A DNA stretch of 64,000 nt from Linyphia triangularis (lineage: Eukaryota; Arthropoda; Arachnida; Araneae; Linyphiidae), in contig OZ021724.1 in the NCBI GenBank assembly GCA_963978545.1, forward strand, positions 99,895,163-99,959,162, given 5' to 3'. Position numbers and translations under genes: made by a program. The notes under the pieces were generated by a model. That model was not told the DNA's origin and did not search any database. It was given only the letters and a program-made list of their open reading frames with translations. Shown here one piece after another: positions 50,871-61,030 of the stretch; positions within the stretch are counted from its first letter, which is position 1; every line of letters begins with the position of its first letter.

Positions 50871-52085
50871 ACTAGCTGAATACCCGTGCTGCGCTACGAA
50901 ATTTTACCATTAGCATTTTAGCGATCAAAAGACATTCATGTATTCTACACTTCAGACGTTTGCTCCCATTTCGATCCCGACAAATTGATTTATCAAAATA
51001 GGAACTTTCCTTTGTTGACATTTTAAACGAAATTTATAATTGTGAATAGTAAACTGGAATAGTTTATTGTGTTTATGTTTGCTCTTAGTTCTAAATTTCA
51101 AAGTAGTAGCTGTATTGGAATTAAGTTAATTAGACATTAAGTTAATCCTCGTATAGTTTCAATGTTGCGTCGTCTTTTCATCCCTTAAAAATTCGTTAAT
51201 CGATATTGGAATGACTTATTTTTTTAACATTTGCAAAAAATATCAGAAAAATGACTACATTGGAAGAGGAACATTCGGATATCCCTCGTTTGGAACATTT
51301 AACCCCTTTTCGACCCCTTAAAGTTGGTTAATCGAGAACAGAATAGCTTACTTTTTCTATGTTTAATCTTTTTTGACATTTGTACCAAATTTCCGAGTTG
51401 TGACCATATGGGAAGTGGTACATTCGAATAATCCTCGTTTGGAACGTTTAACCCCTTTTCCACCCCTTGATCCACCCGAGATCGGAATAGTTTACTTTTT
51501 CTGCGTTTGTCTTTATTGATATTCACACCAGTTTTCAGAATTGTGAAAATATGAGAAGTAGGACATTCGAATATATCGCTCGTTTGGAACGTTTAACCCC
51601 TTTTTGACCTCTTAAAGTGGGTTAATCGAGATCGGAATAGTTTACTTTTTCTATTTTTACCATTGTTGATATTTGTGCCGATTTTCAGAGTTGTGACTAT
51701 GTGGGAAGTAGGATTTTCGAATGTCCCCCGTTTGGAACGTTTAACCCCTTTTCGACCCCTTAAAGTGGGTTAATCGAGATCGGAATAGTTTACTTTTTCT
51801 ATTTTTACCATTGTTGATATTTGTGCCGATTTTCAGAGTTGTGACTATGTGGGAAGTAGGATTTTCGAATGTCCCCCGTTTGGAACGTTTAACCCCTTTT
51901 CGACCCCTTAAAGTGGGTTAATCGAGATCGGAATAGTTTACTTTTTCTATTTTTACCATTGTTGATATTTGTGCCGATTTTCAGAGTTGTGACTATGTGG
52001 GAAGTGGGAGAATTAGTGATGAGTGAGTCAGTGAGTCAGTGAATCAGTGAATCAGTGAGTGAGGGCTTTGCCTTATATATATAGA
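50871..52085 (+). mobile_element. Family E element, copy 2, full length
   Basis: Head AGCTGAATACCCGTGCTGCG; degenerate units, then three units with an exact 148-bp step (starts 51621, 51769, 51917; the first two apparently identical). Then a GTGA/GTCA-rich stretch and the tail GGGCTTTGCCTTATATATAT. The paralogous unoccupied site lies at 53143-53160. No protein. Confidence 0.8.
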
Positions 52086-52196
52086 GACAATATCAATTAG
52101 TAATCAATCATTGGTTTATTACTTAAAAATCATTTAAAAATGTGAAACTGATATGCATACATCATTATAGTATTTACTTCCCATTGGGAATAATAT

Positions 52197-52966
52197 TGTT
52201 GCGTTGTACGGGTTAGAAAGATTTGACGCCAAAGCAGATCAAAACTTGCAGAAATTTATTCCAAAATAACTCTTCACAGTTATCTTACAGCTCCAGAACT
52301 TCTCGTTCTAGTAGACACAATGCAGCTCTTTTCACCTCAACAGAGCACAAAACAGCAGTTAAAAACATGACAAACAACTGCTAAATCGCAGCAAAAGACA
52401 ATGCAAAACAGTTCGCTTTAGAATGCTCAGTATCTCAAGTCAGGAATACAGCTCTCACAATGAACGTTGAGAGACAACTCACTCAGTGATTCAAAATCAA
52501 CTAACTAACTAACCCCACTCACGGCCGTCCTTAAATAGGGGAGGCTGCGAATCTTCACGAACCTTCTAGAGATGGATGTCTGGAGAACCTTCCGGATAGT
52601 AGTCGAAAATACCTATACATGTACATACATGGGATACATGTACCGAAAATGTCGCCAAATGGTCGCCAAGTTTGGCGACATTTGACGATTTCTCGCCAAA
52701 TTTGGCGACAAAAATTAATCGCCAAAACCATCGCCAACTTGGCTCTATCTCGCCAATTTGGCGAGATTCCCATTACCATAATGTTAAATGCCCTGCCCCT
52801 TGAAACTCGCTTCCCAGAGTTACCTCTGTAAAACTCGTTATCAAGCGTTGATATGCTCACTGCAGGGAAACAAACCATTGCATTGGCTTATGCGAAATGT
52901 ACGGAAAATTATCTATTTACAAAATTAACACTACGAAATATTTACAAATATACAAAATTCGTAACA
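52197..52966 (+). mobile_element. Solo LTR, complete reference copy
   Basis: 770 bp from TGTTGCGTTGTACGGG to AAATTCGTAACA, flanked by ATAT on both sides (52193-52196 and 52967-52970). The unoccupied site is at 50691-50702 in the same window. 52640-52770 holds several palindromes of the form TCGCCAAATTTGGCGA. The 107-codon minus frame inside is incidental. A Ty3/gypsy-type origin is inferred from the 4-bp target only. Confidence 0.88.
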
Positions 52967-53028
52967 ATATAAATACTTAAAATAATAGATTCTGTCAAAT
53001 AGAAGGTTTTTAAGGAAATTTTACAAAT

Positions 53029-53063
53029 GGCCCTAGGTACAAGACCTCGTTGTACCTAGGGCC
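53029..53063. repeat. Perfect 14-bp stem hairpin, copy 2
   Basis: Identical stem and loop to 50746-50780, retained in both halves of the P duplication although the surrounding sequence has diverged. Confidence 0.9.
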
Positions 53064-53633
53064 AGTAGCTGATGTACATAGGGCATTTCTCTTTAAGTGA
53101 GGTTTCAATCCATAATGAATACAAAACAAACACAGATGAATTTTATAAAGAAACAATATCAATTATTTATCAATCGTTGGTTTATCACATAATAACTATA
53201 ATAAAGGCATTACCGTTTTGAAGCACCAACAGATATTTGTTTTAGCAATTTGAACACAATAAGCAACTATGTGGCTCTAGGTAAACGACTTGGTAATTTC
53301 ATATGAAATGTCTTCTACTAAAGTACACATGAAGAAAGGACTTATTTAAACATCTCATTTAGTACTTAATGTTACAAATAAAACTATTTACTAAAATTCA
53401 AAGAAAAATATTCGACTTAACTTTGTAAAACAATAAAAGCTGCAAAATGTTACTGCAGATCATATAAAAACGTTTTCCACTTATAACTTGCCAAAGATTT
53501 CTCCTCTAAGATTTCAAAATGGCTGCCGAAAGAGCAATTGGGTGTTGCTACTTACCCAAGTGAGCAAAAAAAACTTAGAACTTAACATTATTCAATATAA
53601 GTAGGGTGGTCCTAGGTACACAAGTCTCCTCTA

Positions 53634-54514
53634 TATGTTACGAAATCCTATGATCCATGTTATGCAACCTCACTAATATCGATTTATGATATCATCTTGT
53701 TATTTCCCCAAAAGGCTATAGAAATAAAATCAAAACTGAAAACCCTTAAAAAAAAATCATCAAATGCAAAAGATGAAAAAGATTTAAGGGAAAGATGAAT
53801 CTGGAAAAATGAAACAGGTGGATTTAGAAAAAAGAGACGAAATAAAAAAATAAAATTAAATAAAAGGAAAATGAATCGAATATCTTGTCGTATAAGAAAT
53901 ATTGAAAAACGTGATGCTAAAACTGTACTCGCTATTTATTTATACGGAGGTGGGCGTCGGTAATCCGGGGTAGGGGGGGCGATTTTCGTAATAAAATCCA
54001 GATTACCAGAGATTTTCGGAGGGGGGCTAAAGCTGTGTTGAGTAGTTTTAGGGGGGTCTCGAAGAAAGACGCATGCGATGGATTGCCAAGTGAGACTTAG
54101 GGGAGGTTTTACATAAGGGAAAGTAGGGGCTATGTCGATATTTCCTTTTACTTTTCTTCGCTTTTCTTGCGTTTGATTCCATTTTAGGGATATTGCTGTT
54201 TTGTTATCTGTATCTATGGCTACTATATAAAGATATTTACTAACGAAAAAAAAGTGTTTTCTTTTTGTTGGTGAACAATTTATAAGTATACGTAAGTTTA
54301 TAATTAGGACGTACGTATAACTTATTTGCGTATGTATAGTATTTTATACTTAGGAAGTATATTCCCTTGCGCTAATGATGTAATAAAACTTAAGCTTCCG
54401 TGTTTTTTCGAAAGCAAGTTCCTTGAATGTTTTAGTGCATTGTTTCACCTGATCCATTTTATATTTATTTATAAAATTATATAACCCATAAAAAGGTTTT
54501 TTATATAAATTTTT
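53634..54514. other. Unique region with G-rich block
   Basis: 53940-54120 is G-rich and C-poor (GGGGTAGGGGGGGCGATTTT). No gene recognised. Confidence 0.45.
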
Positions 54515-54678
54515 TATATGTATTGTTAATTTTTATATTCATTAACAAAGCACCGTTTATGTTGCCAGCTTGGTGTAGGCATCTAATTTTAAATATTAAA
54601 AACATTTCTATCACCAGATGCAGTCACATCCAAATATCTTTTATTTTTTTTCTGATTAAAACAAATGTATTTATATAT

Positions 54679-54710
<32 letters not shown>

Positions 54711-55020
54711 ACAATTTTGGAAACAAGAAAGAGTTTCCCAATGATCGGGTAAATGCAATTTCAGCTCAATTGGATGACGGCAAGTTGATTTATTAGTATT
54801 CCATAAAACCTACCGTTTAGACACAGTGACAGCCGACAAAATTTGATAGAATGCCTTGTCACAGACATCGAATCTATCTGACAAGTTTCAGCCCGATTGG
54901 ATGATGGCAAGGGGGTTAATTTGGCCTCCCAAATTTGCCTCTAACGATAAACCCAGCCACACACTCACACACATTTGAAGTTAATATAAATGATTTAAAA
55001 AGATTGATTTTTATTTGTAG
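54515..55020 (+). repeat. Family K repeat, copy 4, most complete
   Basis: Contains in order AACAAAGCACCGTTTATGTT, a (TTTA)n tract at 54672-54709, TTTCAGCTCAATTGGATGAC, GTGACAGCCGACAAAATTTG, TTTCAGCCCGATTGGATGAT and the end TTGAAGTTAATATAAATGAT. It is uninterrupted, so it serves as the reference for the split copy at 19816. Confidence 0.65.
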
Positions 55021-55080
55021 TTTTGAAATATTTTGAATATATATTTCGAAAAATAAAAGTTACGCAGTCAGATTTATATT

Positions 55081-55240
55081 ATACTAGGAGGCTCCGCCAA
55101 CTGCTCGCTGACGCTCGTCAACCCCCTGGATTGCTATGCAATCCCCTTGGCTCACTTCGCTCGCCTCAAAGTGAAGCATTTAAAATATGCCCTAGCAAAA
55201 AGCTATTTCAGCTACATAATTTCATGAAATTGAAAACGTT
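55081..55240 (+). repeat. Family T head repeat, copy 2
   Basis: ACTAGGAGGCTCCGCCAACT, then GCTCGCTGACGCTCGTCAAC and CACTTCGCTCGCCTC. Related to the inverted copy at 46862-46955. Non-coding; the 76-codon frame across it is incidental. Confidence 0.5.
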
Positions 55241-56261
55241 TTGTTATCTATGAAGAGCCAGAATACTTGCCACTTCATTATCCTACTGCTGTCGAGACGC
55301 GTTAAGCAGGTACAGTGTGGCAACGTAGTAGAAAGTTCTTAGAAAACAACAAAAATAAACAGTATCGTACATATATTTAAAAAAGATCGGTTATATCTTT
55401 GAACATTTAAAATTTACTGGGTGGTTTCGTATGAAGCGCCAAAATAAGTTGTTTATCGAAATTTCTTAACGAAGCAATCATACGTTCGCATAATCTTTTT
55501 TGCGATACTTAGAAAATAAAATAAAACAGTGAAAGGCCAATTATCCGGCATTCAACCAACCGGAACTTTTTGAAAATCAAATTTGGCGAGAAAGTTAGCT
55601 CTATTTCGCCACAAGTTTTTTTTATTTTTTTTATTTCATTTAAGATTTTGAAGTTGAGTGGGTGGCTTTATTCGTTATTTTGATAGTTTTCAGTTCGTAA
55701 TAGCTGAATTTGCACTGATTAGAAATGAATATAGGTTCAGATTTACTGCGCTATGCCTCTTAGTGACTTTTTGAAAGTTGGCGATTTAGCGCTGAATGCA
55801 TCCCGGCGACCTCCGGAACATGTTCCAGCAGATAACTTTTCCGAAAAGTCTGGTTCATCCGGAAATCTAATCCAAAAGAAATGTACACATCTTGGATCTA
55901 TTTATTCTTGCATCATCGTAACTATTAAATCAATACGTTTTAAATCGGCAATAATTTCTATCTGTGGACTGTAATAAATAATAATAATAAATAAAATAAA
56001 AAAATAGCGAATCCAAGTTGTTGCTGTTGTCCGATGTATTAGTCAAATTTCAAAAGATATATTGTGATTGGCTGGATTGCTGAGTTTGGAAATTCGTACA
56101 TAAAGTACATTTAAAAGATTTGTGATTGAATGTTTGAAGTCGTTGCCATTCTGCTCACAGAAATACAGCCGAATTTGGACGTTACGCAAAAGAATTATAT
56201 ATATATAGATTTTCCGGTGAATGTTAACAGTTTTCGGCAGTAATGTTTGAATAGTTGGATT
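55241..56261. other. Unique sequence; one unassigned 73-codon frame
   Basis: The frame 55753-55974 (plus) has a balanced first half (LNASRRPPEHVPADNFSEKS) and then turns Ile-rich. It has no recognised domain, splice sites or repeat match. It could be an exon of an unknown gene or chance. Confidence 0.3.
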
Positions 56262-56340
56262 GCAGATTATCTGGCGCAAGCACTACATTTAGACAACGTT
56301 GCGCCGGAGCATCATTGGAAAAAGTTATATATAAAGAGGA
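56262..56340 (-). repeat. Possible degenerate SINE body
   Basis: GATTATCTGGCGCAAGCACT and GTTGCGCCGGAGCATCATTG follow the order of the SINE body (TTATCTGGCGCCGTCAGCAA, TGCGCCGAAACATTCGTCAT). The tRNA-like head and duplications are not recognisable. Confidence 0.45.
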
Positions 56341-56817
56341 AAGTGCCTTCATAGATGGGTAGTGATAGAAATTAATCCACATTTGCATTTCGAATGGGAG
56401 AAAAGCAAGAAAATTCTTACTATGCAGCTCCACAATCAGCAAGAAACTATCTGTCACACTTTCCACTGTGTCCACTCAGACTGCAGAGCACCTCCGAGGC
56501 TTGATCCCGAGACCAGTTATGTTTAAATGCAATCAAGTGAGTGCAGTTCAGCGTTGACAGACCTCAGACTTATAATTCTTAGGTAGGCAATTTTTCACAT
56601 AGGCATTTTGGATATAGTATACTTAATAATATTTTTACCTATTGCCTGAAATGTTTACCTATTTCCTTGGTTTGAAATAGTAATAGTAATTCAATAATTA
56701 AGACTTCTTGCACTTTAAAATGTACTACGAAATGCACTATGTCGAATGATAGATGTGGGAAAAACAACATCGTAGTATTAAAAAACAACGTATGGCAACG
56801 CTGGTACACTAACATAT
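56341..56817. other. Unique sequence, no gene called
   Basis: No named repeat or coding motif was recognised. Confidence 0.4.
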
Positions 56818-57419
56818 TTTTACTTTCAGTTACTCATATATATACATAAGGTAATGAAACTATAGCATTCGGGAAAAAAAATCGATTTTTCCTGAATACC
56901 TGATTCCAAAAAAGTGATCTAGAAAAAATGTCTGTCTGTATGTATGTGTGTCTGTGGTTAGCATAACTCCCAGGCAAATTGACCCAGATGTTGAAATTCG
57001 GGATGAGGGTTAGTGGTGGCCATGGGACCTACTATTAAGATTTTCGTCAAAATCGCGCATGCACATAAGGTGCTGCCATTGAAAAGATCAGGTTTTTCAA
57101 TGATTTCTAAAAAACGGCTCTAACAATTTCGATAAAAATCGCTGTGTTAATGCCTCTGAAGGTGTTCTAAACATCCACACCTCCGAAATTCCCGTAAAAA
57201 TGTTTTAGTGGAGTAAAAAGTTGAAAAACGAATCCCTTCAACACAGAGCTCTCTTGCCTTGAGCATACCTCATCAAGGATCGTTTTTTCTTCCCCCTCAG
57301 TTTCGCTTAGAACAAAGGATAATATAAAGATTGTCTAAAAGTATATCTCCAAAATCACCTTTTTGGAGGGGTTTTTTTTTTTTTTTCTTTTCTTTTTTTA
57401 CATACAAAAAAGACCCATA

Positions 57420-57460
<41 letters not shown>

Positions 57461-57594
57461 AGCTTTAAAAATATCGCCAGGCTGGCCATTTTTTCTAAGA
57501 GGATGATGAAAATATACAAACGGCAAATGACACAAATCCACTTCAATATTATAGTGCAATTGAAAGTTGTGCGATGTTCCACACCCCTAGTTTA
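56818..57594 (+). mobile_element. Family B element, copy 10
   Basis: Head TACTTTCAGTTACTCATATA, complete order, 3' end GTGCAATTGAAAGTTGTGCG with TTCCACACCCCTAG. At the second slippage site a T-rich run (57372-57398) and a poly-A run of about 39 (57420-57458) have grown. Confidence 0.82.
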
Positions 57595-57837
57595 TTTTGA
57601 ATTGAAGTGTGTACCAAATTCAAGACTACATGAACTGGAAACCTGGTCAACGGTACAATAATATTTACAGAAATCAAATTCAAACTGATGCACGCCGTCA
57701 TTTTAGCTTCAGGTCCGTTTAATCTGTGATACTGTTCACTCTTCAACTGTTAAAGGAAGAATTTTGTGTAATGTCACAAGTGTGTGTTGTAGCAAAGGGT
57801 GAAATATGTTGCTATAACAAAAAATTGCAAATATTAA

Positions 57838-59026
57838 ATTTAAAGGAAATCCTATTAAGGTTCATTCCATATGCTCCCTATGTTAGAATCTTCTAGCCCA
57901 GTGCATTTAGAAACTACTTTCTATAACCACCTTGACATTTGGTGAGTAGGTACGAAAATTATTCCTTAATGAAATGACATAAATTAAAAACTAGAAAATA
58001 ACATCTAATATATTAGACTGAAAGGCGACTGCAATTTTTGGACCCCATCGAACATCATTCTGAATTTTGTATAGAAATTGGAGAAAACTGAGTAGATTGC
58101 GAATCCACTAGTCTGCCGTGGCAAAAACTGGTCAAAAATTGACTTTTAATAAGTTGAACTAAATCCAATTGCCAAATGCACCATAACTTGCCAAATAATG
58201 AGCATTTTTTTTTTTTTTATATTTGGTAACCCTCACTCTTTAATTTTCAATTAAGAAGGTTGCAGACGATTCAGATATCTGGCGACGGTCTACTTGCATC
58301 TATTAAAAGGGAGTCAAGTTGGCAAAAAATATTACGTCACTTATGACGTAACTGATGTCGCCAATTTGGGTTACTTTTAAAAGACACAAGTTTTCCGAGC
58401 CAGAGATCAGAAATCGTTTGAGCTTTTTCTCATTGAACATCAAAATGAAGTGGGTTGTCAGACGAATAAGTTTATTCTGTTTTTGGCAAGTTATGACATA
58501 TTTGGCAATCGGATTTTAGTTCAACTTATTCCAAGTCGATTATTGATTGGTTTCGCCATTTTTGCCACGGCAGACCAGTTGATTCCTAATCTACTCACTT
58601 TTCTCCAATTTCTATAAAAAATTCAGAATGATGTTCGATGGGGTCCAAAAATTGCAGTCGCCTCTCTGACTACATTTTGTGTTATGTTTGAAAACCTTGC
58701 GTCAATGTATATGCAGTGGCTCCACCTGGTTTTGTCTTTGGATATTTTAATTTTCATTTATAATAAAAACACATTAAATGAAAACAATTTATGTCATTTC
58801 ATTCATTGACCATGTTCGTACAAACCACAAGATTCTACGATAATTAGAACCGAAGATGTAGCCATCGTTCGGATTTTTTTTTTTTTTTTTTTTTTTTTTG
58901 CGTACTGTACCTACTCACCAAATGTCAAGGTTTTACAGAAAGTAGCTTCCAAATGCACTGGACTAGAAGACTGTAACATAGCGAATATAAGGAATGATTC
59001 TTGCTAGGACTTGTAATTAAATAATC
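57838..59026. mobile_element. Element H, copy 1, containing MITE A10
   Basis: The left arm (ATCTTCTAGCCCAGTGCATT, TTGACATTTGGTGAGTAGGT) pairs with the right arm at 58905-59010 (TACCTACTCACCAAATGTCA, AATGCACTGGACTAGAAGA). A10 lies in the interior at 58014-58672. A poly-T run at 58876-58899 lies at the edge of the right arm. Non-coding. Confidence 0.78.
58014..58672 (+). mobile_element. Family A MITE, copy 10
   Basis: Ends TAGACTGAAAGGCGACTGC and GCAGTCGCCTCTCTGACTA. The centre is ATTACGTCACTTATGACGTA. Younger than the H copy it interrupts. Confidence 0.87.
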
Positions 59027-59815
59027 ACACATTTTATTTTGAATATTTAAATTCATCACACGTTATCCCTCACAAACAATAAAAAGCCACCGAAATCAAG
59101 ATGTCTAACGCGATCACCCCTTTAATAAAGACAGCAACACATTTCGCCGCCCATAATTAAATTCACGCCTGCCACTTCCGGCGTTGCCACACACCGAGGC
59201 ACAAAACATTCAACTATTATTATTAATGCAAACAGTGAGTGTGAACAGAAATCCGAGATCGTCTGCTTTTATTGTTTACGCGCCGGAATTATAATCGAGT
59301 TAGAGGGATGACGTTTATTCGAAGGGAGATGCCTCTTCGAGCGTTTTAACCCTGGAGGCATGTTTAGAATTTAAGAGGGACTTCTTGTGTGGTGACAGTT
59401 CAGATGGACGGGGAGAAATAACACAGATTGAGGTTTGAGAGTTTTCTGTCAAAGGAGGACATTTTTATTAGCAGATATTTGTGGAGATTTATGTGTTAAA
59501 GTGTTGGGGGGGGGAGAGGTACTTGCATTGGTGACTTTCCAGATCTTAGTTGAATGTAGAGATTGTGATCTGGCAGAGTCATTGGAAGGGGGAAGTAAAA
59601 GCTTTTTAGTGGCTTTTGGAAAACGTAAAGAGCTCAACGGAAACAATTACTCTAATCAGATTATAAAATCCGATTGATAATTCGTTATGTTGTTGTTGTT
59701 TTTTGGCTTGATTTATAATATTTAAAATTAATGAGGCGTTTACTTTTTAAAGTATTTAAGAAATGTAAGTTTTGGTAATGATGTCTAATGGCGATTAGCT
59801 ACAGAGTTCGTACAA
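59027..59815. other. Unique sequence with GC-richer core, no gene called
   Basis: 59090-59340 is moderately GC-rich and includes CCACTTCCGGCGTTGCCACA, resembling 6575-6600. Two overlapping antiparallel frames at 59435-59677 have no recognised domain. Confidence 0.4.
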
Positions 59816-59931
59816 GGCTTCACTACACCACTATGTACTACACTACACCATTGCACACCACACTACACTACATCACACCACAACACTACTCTACACTACA
59901 CTACACCACACTACACTACGCAATATCCTGA
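59816..59931. repeat. Degenerate ACTAC/ACCAC pentamer tract, left part
   Basis: CACTACACTACACCAC-type words, almost no G on the plus strand. Interrupted at 59932 by a LINE 3' end and resumed from about 60160. Confidence 0.85.
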
Positions 59932-60150
59932 GTAACAAGCGGTCACACAAAAATTCTCTCGTTTTTCGAAGGCAGGAGGATCTTTTCAGTCTGCTCTAAA
60001 TGTCATGCTCAGCAAGCTTCTCCTGAACACATACTGGACTATGTGGGACTTTCCAGAGAGGACATATACTCTTCCCCCTTTCTTGTCCTTGACTACCTTA
60101 AGGTCAAAGGTCTAATAGACCTTGTCTGACTTCGTCAGACTGCTGGAGGA
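59932..60150 (+). pseudogene. LINE 3' end inside the satellite region
   Basis: An open frame at 59932-60129 reads SGHTKILSFFEGRRIFSVCS, then KCHAQQASPEHILDYVGLS, ending KVKGLIDLV before TGA. It aligns by eye with the C-terminus of the 30645-31373 LINE (CPKCQKEQASPQHILDCLGL). The last zinc-type Cys is Tyr here. The stop codon lies in the same GTCTGACTTCGTCAGAC stem-loop (60124-60140). Only about 65 codons remain, so the insertion is strongly 5'-truncated. Confidence 0.85.
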
Positions 60151-60159
60151 TAAGCCATA

Positions 60160-60225
60160 ACTCTACATTACACCACACACACACTACAACGCACCACACT
60201 ACACTACACCACACCATCCTATACT
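60160..60225. repeat. ACTAC/ACCAC pentamer tract, right part
   Basis: Continues the tract left of the LINE fragment and grades into CCATC/TATAC words at about 60210. Confidence 0.8.
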
Positions 60226-61030
60226 ATTCCATCGCATACCATACTATTCCATCCTATACTATACACTATCATACCATACCATACCATACACTGTTCCATC
60301 CTATACCATATCATTTCATCCTATACCATTCCATCCAATCCCATACTATTCCATCCTATACCATTTCATCCCATCCCATACTATTCTATCCTATGCTATA
60401 CCATTTCATCATATACTATACTATTCCATTCCATCCCATCCCATACCATACTATTCCATTCTATACTATACACTATCAAAGCGTACCATACCATACCATA
60501 CACACTATTAAATCCTATACCATACTATTTCATCCAATACCATTCCATCCCATCCCATACTATTCCATCCTATACTATACACTATCATACCATACCATAC
60601 CATACACTGTTCCATCTTATACTATAGCATTCCATTCCATCCCATACTGTTCCATCCTATACCATATCATTTCATCCTATACCATTCCATCCAATCCCAT
60701 ACTATTCCATCCTATACCATTTCACCCCATCCCATACTATTCTATCCTATGCTATACCATTTCATCATATACTATACTATCCCATTCCATCCCATCCCAT
60801 ACCATACTATTCCATTCTATACTATACACTATCAAACCGTACCATACCATACCATACACACTATTAAATCCTATACCATATCATTTCATCCTATACCATT
60901 CCATCCCATCCCATACTATTCCATCCTATACTATACACTATCATACCATACCATACCATACCATACACTGTTCCATCTTATACTATAGCATTCCATTCCA
61001 TCCCATACTGTTCCATCCTATACTATACAC
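60226..61030. repeat. Pentamer satellite, proximal divergent part
   Basis: Built from CCATC, CCATT, CTATA and CCATA words. A long repeat is seen at 60393 and 60749 (356-bp step, both starting ATGCTATACCATTTCATC on the plus strand). Less regular than the part that follows. Confidence 0.85.

Larger units (their letters stand above)
50560..53633. mobile_element. Compound element P with internal duplication
   Basis: The ends TAGGGGAGGCCTATGTACCT and the complement of 53605-53633 (TAGAGGAGACTTGTGTACCT) form an inverted repeat. Inside, 50617-50877 is repeated at 52120-52196 plus 52967-53150. An E element (50871-52085) and a solo LTR (52197-52966) account for about two thirds of the span. No coding frame belongs to P itself. 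Confidence 0.6.

Noticed and set aside
50871..52085. Classification of E as a Helitron
   Set aside because: No TC start, no CTRR end with preceding hairpin, and no clear A/T insertion pattern, so it was left unclassified.
52555..52878. Antiparallel frames of 107 and 70 codons
   Set aside because: They lie wholly inside the solo LTR and reflect its GCCAA/TTGGC palindromes.
55753..55974. Possible exon with a balanced N-terminal half
   Set aside because: No homologous family recognised, no splice-site or start-context support, and the second half is low-complexity. Noted only in the spacer entry.
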